From Desulfobacteraceae bacterium (GTDB lineage: Bacteria > Desulfobacterota > Desulfobacteria > Desulfobacterales > Desulfobacteraceae): DNA of 6,101 nucleotides. The notes beneath the pieces were generated by a model. It was given only the letters and a program-made list of their open reading frames with translations. It did no database searches and was not told the origin of the DNA. Both the position numbers and the translations under genes were made by a program. The first letter of the stretch is position 1, and the number at the start of each line of letters is the position of its first letter. The stretch covers positions 1 to 6,101 of the forward strand of contig WFQS01000241.1 of NCBI GenBank assembly GCA_015486915.1. The letters are read 5' to 3'. This document shows, piece after piece, positions 1 through 5,840 of this stretch.

Positions 1-82
1 ACCCTGTCCGCTTTTAAAAAAATATGTTGAAGCAGGCTGGCTTGGAAGAAAAACAGGTAAAGGATTTTACGATTATAAATAG
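1..82 (+). CDS. 3-hydroxyacyl-CoA dehydrogenase (3-hydroxybutyryl-CoA dehydrogenase-like), C-terminal end only
   Basis: Partial gene; only the last 26 codons lie in the window, read from base 2 and ending at TAG 80-82. The translated tail contains YVEAGWLGRKTGKGFYDYK, the characteristic C-terminus of the short NAD(P)-dependent 3-hydroxyacyl-CoA dehydrogenases (Hbd/PaaH type). In this family the GRKTGKGFY(D/E)Y segment closes the C-terminal helical domain that packs on the substrate pocket. The family oxidises 3-hydroxyacyl-CoA to 3-oxoacyl-CoA, or reduces acetoacetyl-CoA, in the cytoplasm as part of beta-oxidation, aromatic acid degradation or butyrate metabolism. The protein ends right after this motif, as single-domain Hbd proteins do. 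Fused FadB-type proteins also carry the motif but usually continue past it. Substrate cannot be told from the tail alone. Confidence 0.8.
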   Translation, partial: PCPLLKKYVEAGWLGRKTGKGFYDYK

Positions 83-91
83 CAATAGAAT

Positions 92-265
92 GATAAGGAT
101 CGGAGATGAAATAAGTTGAACAGAAATAGCGCAGAATTCCTACCCCATGCACAAGGCGCATTAAAGGTTGCATACTCAACGTATTCGGTATTTGATGTAA
201 CGAAGTAGGTGGGATAGAAGACAAGCAATTTCATTCAACTTATAAAATTTTCGATCCTAAGTATC
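92..265. repeat. Long nested inverted repeat (MITE-like or structured intergenic element)
   Basis: The arms pair in a nested series around one centre. AGGATCG (96-102) pairs with CGATCCT (252-258). ATAAGTTGAA (111-120) pairs perfectly with TTCAACTTAT (234-243). GAAATAGC (123-130) pairs with GCAATTTC (225-232) with one mismatch. CCTAC (139-143) pairs with GTAGG (205-209), and GTTGCAT (167-173) with ATGTAAC (195-201) with one G-T pair. GATA at 92-95 is matched by TATC at 262-265 if three bases are skipped. Together this would fold into one long imperfect hairpin of about 165-175 bases. No open reading frame or transposase lies inside, so it is either a non-autonomous mobile element, a dispersed intergenic repeat, or an RNA structure between the dehydrogenase and the M24 gene. 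The outer limits and any target duplication are uncertain. Confidence 0.65.
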
Positions 266-356
266 CGGGAATATTTCATTTAATTCACAATAGCACGATA
301 GCTTAAAAATGGCTGATATCTGTATAGTATAAAGCAAAGTGTGTGGTAAATGATTC

Positions 357-364
357 AGGAGGGG
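357..364 (+). promoter_or_regulatory. Strong ribosome binding site of the M24 gene
   Basis: AGGAGGGG ends 7 bases before the ATG at 372. It is the best Shine-Dalgarno match in the window and fixes the start of the M24 protein. A weak -10-like TATAGT lies at 323-328, but no matching -35 is clear, so no promoter is called. Confidence 0.8.
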
Positions 365-371
365 AAAACAG

Positions 372-1571
372 ATGGGATTTTACAAAAAAGGTGTTCCTGA
401 TCAAGAGATTAGCATAAGGATTAAAAAATTCCAGGCATCTCTTGCAGCAAAAAAAATAAGCGGTGCTTTAATTATTCAGAAAACCGACCTTTTTTATTTT
501 TCCGGAACCATACAGCAGGGCTGGCTGTACATTCCGGATCATGGAGAGCCCCTTTTAATGGTTTTTAAGGATTTTAAAAGGGCAGAAGCTGAATCAGCCT
601 TAAATTCCGTTGTTTCGCTTGTAAGTCCCAGAAAAATTCCCAATATCCTCAATGAAAGAGGATATCCTGTGCCGAAAATCATCGGTATGGAGCTTGATGT
701 CCTTCCTGTGAATATGTACTTCCAGTACAAAAAAATATTTTCCAGTGCATCCATCACGGATATTTCCTTTGATATTCGCCTGATAAGGGCAGTAAAGTCC
801 GATTATGAAATAAAAATTATGAAAAAAGCTGCAGGAATGTCGGACAGACTTGCAGCAAAAGTGCCGGAACTGATTGAAGATGGAAAGCCTGAAATCATAG
901 TTGCAGGAGAACTTGAGGCCTATGCGAGAGCGCTTGGACATCAGGGTTTTGTCAGGATGAGGCTCTGGGGAAGCGAGTTGTTTTACGGTCATATAATGTC
1001 CGGTGCTTCTGCTGCTGTTCCAAGCTATCTTGCTTCACCCACCGGAGGAAGCGGTACCAGTCCCGCCACAGCCCAGGGCCCGGGATTTAATAAAATCAAA
1101 AAAAATGAAACGATTCTTGTTGATTATACTTTTGGCCTTGACGGTTACCTTTCCGACCACACAAGAATTTTTTCCATTGGTTCGCCTCCTGATAAATTAT
1201 TAAAGGCCCACGAGGCCATGCTTGAGATCCAGAATACTGCAAGAAAGAAAGCTGTCCCTGGAATGGTGTCAGGTGATTTATACGAATTAATGGTTAAAAT
1301 GGCCGAAGAAAAGGGGTATGAAAAATATTTCATGGGAGCAGGAGAAAGGAAAATCAGGTTCACCGGCCACGGTCTGGGGCTTGAACTTGATGAATTCCCC
1401 TTTATCGCAAAGGGACAGACCCTTGCCCTTGAAAAAGGAATGACAATCGCCCTGGAACCCAAAATTGTCATGCCGGGAATCGGTGTTGCAGGCATTGAAA
1501 ACACCCATGTTGTCACCGATGACGGCCTTGAATCCCTGACAAAATTTAAGGATGATATTGTAATTATATAG
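372..1571 (+). CDS. M24 family metallopeptidase-like protein (creatinase / Xaa-Pro peptidase fold)
   Basis: A 399-residue protein with the two-domain layout of aminopeptidase P, prolidase and creatinase: a creatinase-type N-terminal domain (about 14-140) and a pita-bread M24 domain (about 145-385). All five metal ligands are visible: D251 and D262 (VDYTFGLDGYLSD, the usual spacing of 11), H333 (TGHGLGLELDEFP), E362 (ALEP) and E376 (GIENTHVV). A dinuclear metal centre is therefore expected. Family members cleave X-Pro bonds or, in creatinase, hydrolyse a C-N bond. Two histidines common in peptidases are missing: the HY pair after the ALP motif reads PSY here (S218), and the second His of GHGxGLExHE is D340. 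A Gly/Ser/Pro-rich stretch (221-238) sits before the first metal ligand. There is no signal peptide, so the protein is probably cytoplasmic. The start is fixed by the strong upstream ribosome binding site. Fold is near certain; substrate is open, and peptidase activity should not be assumed. Confidence 0.9.
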   Translation: MGFYKKGVPDQEISIRIKKFQASLAAKKISGALIIQKTDLFYFSGTIQQGWLYIPDHGEPLLMVFKDFKRAEAESALNSVVSLVSPRKIPNILNERGYPVPKIIGMELDVLPVNMYFQYKKIFSSASITDISFDIRLIRAVKSDYEIKIMKKAAGMSDRLAAKVPELIEDGKPEIIVAGELEAYARALGHQGFVRMRLWGSELFYGHIMSGASAAVPSYLASPTGGSGTSPATAQGPGFNKIKKNETILVDYTFGLDGYLSDHTRIFSIGSPPDKLLKAHEAMLEIQNTARKKAVPGMVSGDLYELMVKMAEEKGYEKYFMGAGERKIRFTGHGLGLELDEFPFIAKGQTLALEKGMTIALEPKIVMPGIGVAGIENTHVVTDDGLESLTKFKDDIVII

Positions 1572-1595
1572 CCACCATGAGGCGGTTCCTGTTTC

Positions 1596-1908
1596 GCACC
1601 TGACATGTCACAAAAACGGATAAGCAGACTTTTGTCCGGACTTTTTTCTGCCCCAATCTTATACATTCCAGGCTTACTTTTATCCTGCAGTTCAACAAAT
1701 CCCGTTTCCCGGCTTTCTTTTTTTGTGATGTTGCTTCAATTTCCCTCATTAATTTGAATAGATCAGAATCTATTTTACCTTCATCAAGTAGTGGACCATA
1801 ATTTTTACCTTTTTAGACAATCCCTTTATCTAAAAAATTTTGCAGGAGTTTCTTATAAAAAAACCGGTAAGGCCGGAGCATGGCGGGAACTACTGTGGCA
1901 GTTTTCAT
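1596..1908 (-). pseudogene. Possible decayed minus-strand gene of unknown function
   Basis: Read on the minus strand from ATG at 1908-1906, 31 codons (start MKTATVVPAMLRPYRFFYKK) run to an in-frame TAA at 1815-1813. The same frame then continues with protein-like sequence (KGKNYGPLLDEGKID, then FKLMREIEATSQKK) to a run of seven A on the minus strand (1718-1724). Adding one base there joins it to ESRETGFVELQDKSKPGMY and on to about 1600. One stop plus one homopolymer frameshift is what a recent pseudogene, or an assembly error, would show. No ribosome binding site is visible before 1908, and I do not recognise the family. The second frame stays open into the antisense of the M24 gene, so the true end is unknown. 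The alternative is chance open frames in an otherwise non-coding gap of about 400 bp. Apart from this and a weak hairpin at 1617-1647, I see nothing else in 1572-1974. Confidence 0.3.
1617..1647 (+). terminator. Weak candidate terminator downstream of the M24 gene
   Basis: CGGA (1617-1620) can pair with TCCG (1635-1638), with a short inner AAG/CTT helix, and is followed by six T (1642-1647). It lies about 45 bases after the M24 stop codon. The stem is short and broken, so this is only a candidate. It also overlaps the possible minus-strand pseudogene. Confidence 0.25.
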
Positions 1909-1974
1909 TATTTACGGTTATTTTTTAGAGCATATCTTGATATTCACTGACAATCAGGGTAAATTAACAGACTC

Positions 1975-3456
1975 ATGGAAAAAGAAAATAAATTAGATAA
2001 AGACACAACTTTAGTTATATTGGACAGTATTTCCGACGGTGTTTTTACCATCGATAATAACTGGAAAATAACTTCATTTAACCGTGCTGCGGAGAAAATC
2101 ACGGGAATTTCAAGAAAAGAAGCCATTGGCAGTCATTGCTGGGAGGTTTTCCGTTCCAACATGTGCGAAGGTGACTGCGCCCTGAAAAAAACCATGAACC
2201 AGGGCAGGTCTTTTGTAAGTTCATCCGCCTATATAATCAACAGCGATCAGAAGCGCGTCCCCATAACAGTTTCCACATCTCTTTTAATAGATAAAAACGA
2301 CAAAGTTCTTGGAGGAGTTGAAACCTTCAGGGACCACAGCCTTGAAGAGGAGCTCAGAAAAGAACTTGCCACCCGGTTTCAGATGGAGGATATGCTGAGC
2401 AGAAGTCCTTTAATGAAAAGAATTTTCCATATTCTGCCACAGATATCGGAAAGTACATCAACCATCCTGATTCAGGGAGAAACAGGCACAGGCAAGGAAC
2501 TCATGGCAAAAGCCGTTCATAACTTAAGCCTGCGCAGGGATAAGCCTTTTGTTGCAATTAATTGCGGAGCCCTTCCCGATACCCTGCTTGAATCCGAGCT
2601 TTTCGGGCATAAAACAGGAGCCTTCACAGGAGCTGCAAAGGACAAACCCGGACGTTTTGCCCTTGCAAAGGGAGGCAGTATCTTCCTTGATGAAATCGGG
2701 GAAACAAGTTCTGCATTCCAGGTAAAACTTTTAAGGGTTCTCCAGGAACATGAATTTATACCCCTTGGCGGGCTAAAACCCGTTAAGACCGATGTGAGAA
2801 TCATTGCTGCAACAAATAAAAACCTTGCCGACATGGTTGCAGAAAAAAAATTCCGTCAGGATCTTTTTTACCGCATCAATGTTATTGAGATTGAACTTCC
2901 ACCCTTGAGGGAACGTATGGAAGATATCCCCCTTCTTGTTGAACGTTTTATCACGAAATTAAACGGAATCCATGGTAAATCCGTTCAGGATATCGACAAA
3001 AAAGTCCTGAAGGTGTTGATGAACCATGATTTTCCAGGTAATATCAGGGAACTTGAAAATATTATCGAGCATGCCTTTGTTCTCTGTTCACGGGGCAATA
3101 TCGAGCTTGAGCATCTGCCGGCAGCTTTTCAGTCTTTTTCTTCTGCTTCTTTTGCTTCTTCTGCTTCATCTTCTTCATCTTCTGCCTCTGTTTCTAATTC
3201 TGATTCTGCTGATTCCCTTTTTCCCCATAGAAAGACAAGTAGGGAAATCCCGTCCGGTTCCCATACAGATAACATCACGGATGATCCGATAAAATCAGCT
3301 GAGATTAAAGCAATAATGGATGTTTTAAAACGCAATAATTATAACCGGCAGGCTTCGGCAGAAGAGCTTGGCATCCATAAAACCACGCTTTTCAGAAAGA
3401 TAAAAAAATTCAAATTAGAACTTCCCAAAACAGATGGACGTTACATATCGAAATGA
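1975..3456 (+). CDS. Sigma-54-dependent transcriptional activator (PAS / AAA+ / Fis-type HTH)
   Basis: A 493-residue NtrC-family enhancer-binding protein. Order: PAS domain (about 13-118), short helical linker (120-142), sigma-54 AAA+ domain (about 143-370), Ser-rich linker (386-414) and Fis-type helix-turn-helix (about 442-480). AAA+ signatures are intact: Walker A GETGTGKE (168-175), the sigma-54 contact loop GAFTGA (215-220), Walker B GGSIFLDE (233-240), arginine-finger region FRQDLFYRINV (293-303) and FPGNIRELEN (353-362). It should bind upstream DNA and use ATP hydrolysis to open sigma-54 RNA polymerase promoters. There is no response-receiver domain, so activity is probably set by a ligand or redox state sensed by the PAS domain. 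That domain carries C55, C64 and C68 (CWEVFRSNMCEGDC). ATG 1975 is the first possible start, because an in-frame TAA lies at 1960-1962; the ribosome binding site is weak (CAGGGT, 1955-1960, far from the ATG). The target genes are unknown and no clear -24/-12 site was found nearby. Confidence 0.95.
   Translation: MEKENKLDKDTTLVILDSISDGVFTIDNNWKITSFNRAAEKITGISRKEAIGSHCWEVFRSNMCEGDCALKKTMNQGRSFVSSSAYIINSDQKRVPITVSTSLLIDKNDKVLGGVETFRDHSLEEELRKELATRFQMEDMLSRSPLMKRIFHILPQISESTSTILIQGETGTGKELMAKAVHNLSLRRDKPFVAINCGALPDTLLESELFGHKTGAFTGAAKDKPGRFALAKGGSIFLDEIGETSSAFQVKLLRVLQEHEFIPLGGLKPVKTDVRIIAATNKNLADMVAEKKFRQDLFYRINVIEIELPPLRERMEDIPLLVERFITKLNGIHGKSVQDIDKKVLKVLMNHDFPGNIRELENIIEHAFVLCSRGNIELEHLPAAFQSFSSASFASSASSSSSSASVSNSDSADSLFPHRKTSREIPSGSHTDNITDDPIKSAEIKAIMDVLKRNNYNRQASAEELGIHKTTLFRKIKKFKLELPKTDGRYISK
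3133..3213 (+). repeat. Pyrimidine-rich low-complexity repeat coding a Ser-rich linker
   Basis: This stretch inside the activator gene is made of degenerate TTCTGCTTC / TCTTCATCT units and encodes about 27 residues that are almost all Ser and Ala, with a few Phe, Asn and Asp (387-413). It joins the AAA+ domain to the DNA-binding domain. The + strand is almost purely pyrimidine for about 50 bases. Such units can gain or lose copies by replication slippage; changes of three bases would alter linker length without breaking the frame. Confidence 0.75.
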
Positions 3457-3485
3457 ACGGCATGGCAGGAGCATGCAGATCCATG

Positions 3486-3514
3486 CAGACCAAAACAGTC
3501 TGAATATTTTTTTT
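3486..3514 (+). terminator. Candidate intrinsic terminator after the activator gene
   Basis: CAGAC (3486-3490) pairs with GTCTG (3498-3502) around a 7-base loop, followed after four bases by eight T (3507-3514). It lies 30 bases past the activator stop and before the next start at 3534. The stem is only five pairs, so strength is doubtful. A direct repeat CATGCAGA (3472-3479 and 3482-3489) sits just upstream. Confidence 0.4.
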
Positions 3515-3533
3515 ATTAATCACCGGAAGTTTT

Positions 3534-4280
3534 ATGCATATTATTATAAATTTTCATGAACACCTGAATTTTTTTCTAAAGCGCGGGTATAAAGGCAGAG
3601 GCATTGAATATCCACTGACAAGGAGGGCATCTGTAAAGGATATTATTGAATCTTTCGGGGTACCCCACACTGAAACGGGATGCATCCTCTTTAACAATAC
3701 TCCGGTTGATTTTTCTTTTATCCCGACATCCTGCGGAACTTTGCAGGTTGACGCAATTTTTCAGCCTTTTCAACTACGTCAACCATCCCTTCTGAGACCG
3801 GAGCCTGCAGATAATATTAAATTTATTGCCGATGTAAATGTGATCAAGCTTGGAAGGCTTCTTATCCTGCTGGGCTTTGATGTGGCTTTCTCTCCTTCAT
3901 GGTCTGACGAAAAAATTGCAGACATGGCGGATGAAACCGGCAGAATTGTTTTGACAAGGGACACAGGCCTTTTAAAAAGATCTAAAATCGTTTTTGCCCG
4001 CAGAATAAGGGCTGACCTGCCATACGATCAGCTTGTGGAAACGATCCTGTTTTTTGGGCTTACCCCTTTTATTTCTTTTTTTTCAAGATGCACTAAATGT
4101 AATAAAAAATTAAAACCGGTATCAAAAAGGGAAGTGCTCGATCTTCTTGAACCTAAGACAAAGCTTTATTTTAATAGTTTTTTTCAGTGCCCTGAATGCA
4201 AAAAAGTGTTCTGGCAGGGCTCCCATTATGACAATATTTTAAAAAAAATTGTTTCCCTTGGTATTGGAGTAAAGCGTTGA
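3534..4280 (+). CDS. Mut7-C family protein: ubiquitin-like domain + PIN-like RNase domain + zinc ribbon
   Basis: A 248-residue protein matching the bacterial Mut7-C family (formerly DUF82) with an N-terminal Mut7-C ubiquitin-like domain. Residues 1-78 have the beta-grasp pattern, including RRASVKDIIESFGVPHTE and the TLQVDAIFQPF end. Residues 95-165 form the PIN-like nuclease core: FIADVN (D100), KLGRLLILLGFD (D116), then RIVLTRD (D143), matching the family pattern of an early Asp and a TRD motif. A C-terminal zinc ribbon follows with C186/C189 (CTKC) and C219/C222 (CPEC), then the family-typical FWQGSHYDNI. The family is named after the C-terminal part of animal Mut-7 and is predicted to be an RNase; for bacterial members the RNA target is unknown. 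There is no signal peptide or membrane segment, so it is probably cytoplasmic. The start has a modest GGAAG (3525-3529) five bases before the ATG. It follows the activator by 77 bp; a functional link is not shown. Confidence 0.88.
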   Translation: MHIIINFHEHLNFFLKRGYKGRGIEYPLTRRASVKDIIESFGVPHTETGCILFNNTPVDFSFIPTSCGTLQVDAIFQPFQLRQPSLLRPEPADNIKFIADVNVIKLGRLLILLGFDVAFSPSWSDEKIADMADETGRIVLTRDTGLLKRSKIVFARRIRADLPYDQLVETILFFGLTPFISFFSRCTKCNKKLKPVSKREVLDLLEPKTKLYFNSFFQCPECKKVFWQGSHYDNILKKIVSLGIGVKR

Positions 4281-4300
4281 ATAATTTTACAAGGTGTGGA

Positions 4301-4321
4301 AAAAATCCATGGTGGGTTTTT
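4301..4321 (+). terminator. Candidate terminator after the Mut7-C gene
   Basis: AAAAATCCA (4301-4309) and TGGGTTTTT (4313-4321) form a nine-pair stem (one T-G pair) with a three-base loop. The A-tract / T-tract shape would suit an intrinsic terminator in either direction. It starts 20 bases after the stop codon. Only three pairs are G-C, so it may be weak. Confidence 0.45.
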
Positions 4322-4348
4322 AAAATTACAATATTCAACCCGGGTAAG

Positions 4349-4420
4349 ATTTTAATTTAAAATTTATAACTTACAACTTAAAATCCGGTGAATTTTTATT
4401 TTTCCGATACGGGATTTTAA
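4349..4420. promoter_or_regulatory. Palindrome-rich leader of the iron-sulfur gene (possible operator or hairpin)
   Basis: ATTTTAA-T-TTAAAAT (4349-4363) is a perfect 7-1-7 palindrome. Further on, TTAAAATCC (4378-4386) and GGATTTTAA (4412-4420) form a perfect 9-bp inverted repeat separated by 25 bases, ending 9 bases before the ribosome binding site of the next gene. Another TTAAAAT occurs at 4320-4326, giving five copies of this heptamer in about 100 bases. This could be a set of binding sites or an RNA stem covering the leader, but the region is very AT-rich and some copies may be chance. Confidence 0.35.
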
Positions 4421-4429
4421 ATTCAGAAC

Positions 4430-4434
4430 AGGAG
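4430..4434 (+). promoter_or_regulatory. Ribosome binding site of the GlcF/HdrD-like gene
   Basis: AGGAG lies 8 bases before ATG 4443, supporting that start over the in-frame ATG at 4452. The adjoining TATAAT (4437-4442) touches the start codon and is not taken as a promoter. Confidence 0.75.
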
Positions 4435-4442
4435 TATATAAT

Positions 4443-5840
4443 ATGGCTGAAATGAACGAGCTTGCCGAACTTGTCAGGGAGCTTGAAGATCAGCTTGTAA
4501 TATGCATAAGGTGCGGAATGTGCCAGGCGGTCTGCCCGGTTTTTGAGCAGACAAAAAAAGAAGCCGATGTGGCAAGGGGAAAGCTTGCCCTTCTTGATGG
4601 ACTTATGAAAAATAGTTTTTCCAATGCCGATGGTGTAAAAAAACGTCTTGACAGGTGTCTTTTGTGCGGTTCATGTGCTGCAAACTGTCCAAGCGGTGTA
4701 AATGTTCTTGAAATTTTTATTAGGGCAAGGGCTATCCTTGCCGGGTATTCAGGCCTTTCACCGGTAAAGAAAATTATTTTCAGAAAAATGCTTGCAAAGC
4801 CTGAAACATTTGACCGCATTACCCGCCTTGCAGGCAGATCCCGGAAAATATTTATAAAAGATGATAAAAATGCCCAGAATACTGAGAGTTTAAAATTTAT
4901 TTCTCCCTTGATTTCACAACGCCATTTTCTTCCCATGGCAGAGAACTCGCTGCATTCTACGGTTTTTAAGGAAAAAAATTCTTTCAATATAAATACCTCT
5001 CCTGGCAGATCCGGCATTAAAGTTGCCTTTTTCACAGGGTGCCTTATCGATAAAATTTTTCCTCAAATCGGTCGTGCCTGCCTTGATGTCCTGAATTTTC
5101 ACGGGGTTGGCGTTTATCTGCCGAAAAATCAGGGCTGCTGCGGTATGCCCGCCATGGCATCGGGAGACCTGCCTGCATTTGAAACGCTTGTGGAGCACCA
5201 TATCAAACTTTTTGAAAAAGAAAATTTTGATTATCTTGTAACAGCCTGCGCCACCTGCACTTCAACCATAAAAAAGCTCTGGCCAACAATGTATCGCGGT
5301 AAAAAAAGCGGTTTTAAAAAATATCTCAAAGAGCTTTCCGAAAAGACACTTGATATTAACCAATTTCTAATCAATCATTGTGCTCCTCCAAAAAAGGGGA
5401 ATATCGGAGCATCAGGAGGTGGTGGTATCGAAGCATGGTCTGAAAATTTCTTAATACATGCCAATGCCAGCGGGAAAACCATGTCAGAACCAAAAGAAAT
5501 TGTAACATACCATGATCCCTGCCATCTTAAAAAATCCCTTGGCGTTGCAGATGAGCCAAGGGCATTAATAAAAGCATCGGGGTACAACTTAAGGGAAATG
5601 GCATCTCCGGACAGGTGCTGCGGCATGGGTGGAAGTTTTAATCTTTTTCATTATGATCTGTCTTCAAAAATAGGATATTTAAAACAAAAAGATATTGCAG
5701 ATACACATTGTTCCATTGTGGCCACCGGATGCCCTGCATGCATGATGCAGATCTCTGACATGCTTGCAAAAAATAATCTTGAAATCAAGGTAAAACATCC
5801 TGTTGAACTTTATGCAGAGTCGCTAAAAAATATAATATGA
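4443..5840 (+). CDS. Iron-sulfur electron-transfer subunit, GlcF/HdrD-like (two [4Fe-4S] motifs, two CCG domains)
   Basis: A 465-residue cytoplasmic Fe-S protein. N-terminal ferredoxin-like part: C21-x2-C24-x2-C27-x3-C31-P and C72-x2-C75-x2-C78-x3-C82-P, two complete [4Fe-4S] motifs. Then come two Cys-rich CCG domains. The first has FTGC (C200), GCCG (C232, C233) and CATC (C269, C272); the second has HDPC (C360), RCCGMGG (C392, C393) and CPAC (C430, C433). This is the layout of glycolate oxidase subunit GlcF, of D-lactate dehydrogenase-type partners, and of HdrD, which reduces disulfides. Such proteins pass electrons between a flavin dehydrogenase and quinone or other carriers. No FAD-linked partner gene (GlcD type) is in the window, so the substrate is undecided. 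It is longer than E. coli GlcF (about 407 residues), partly because of linkers at about 134-190 and 315-352, the latter with a Gly-rich run. The gene probably has its own promoter, being 162 bp from the upstream gene and behind a terminator-like hairpin. Confidence 0.92.
   Translation: MAEMNELAELVRELEDQLVICIRCGMCQAVCPVFEQTKKEADVARGKLALLDGLMKNSFSNADGVKKRLDRCLLCGSCAANCPSGVNVLEIFIRARAILAGYSGLSPVKKIIFRKMLAKPETFDRITRLAGRSRKIFIKDDKNAQNTESLKFISPLISQRHFLPMAENSLHSTVFKEKNSFNINTSPGRSGIKVAFFTGCLIDKIFPQIGRACLDVLNFHGVGVYLPKNQGCCGMPAMASGDLPAFETLVEHHIKLFEKENFDYLVTACATCTSTIKKLWPTMYRGKKSGFKKYLKELSEKTLDINQFLINHCAPPKKGNIGASGGGGIEAWSENFLIHANASGKTMSEPKEIVTYHDPCHLKKSLGVADEPRALIKASGYNLREMASPDRCCGMGGSFNLFHYDLSSKIGYLKQKDIADTHCSIVATGCPACMMQISDMLAKNNLEIKVKHPVELYAESLKNII

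Noticed and set aside
1145..1666. 173-codon open frame on the minus strand across the 3' half of the M24 gene
   Set aside because: Most of it is antisense to a well-supported M24 domain with all metal ligands. Only its first part (about 1596-1720) is considered, as the tail of the possible decayed gene.
3026..3335. Leu-rich + strand frame and Glu-rich minus strand frame over the activator linker
   Set aside because: Both are shadows of the low-complexity pyrimidine repeat that codes the Ser-rich linker. The leucine run is not a real membrane protein.
3463..3477. Possible sigma-54 -24/-12 promoter (TGGCAGGAGCATGCA) before the Mut7-C gene
   Set aside because: The GG to GC spacing is 9 bases instead of the required 10 and the -12 part lacks the TTGC form. 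Other gaps also gave no convincing match.
4437..4442. Perfect TATAAT
   Set aside because: It directly touches the ATG at 4443 behind a good ribosome binding site, so it is unlikely to be a -10 element for this gene.
4490..5035. 181-codon minus-strand open frame inside the iron-sulfur gene
   Set aside because: It is antisense to the intact [4Fe-4S] motifs, and I see no ribosome binding site or recognisable domain.
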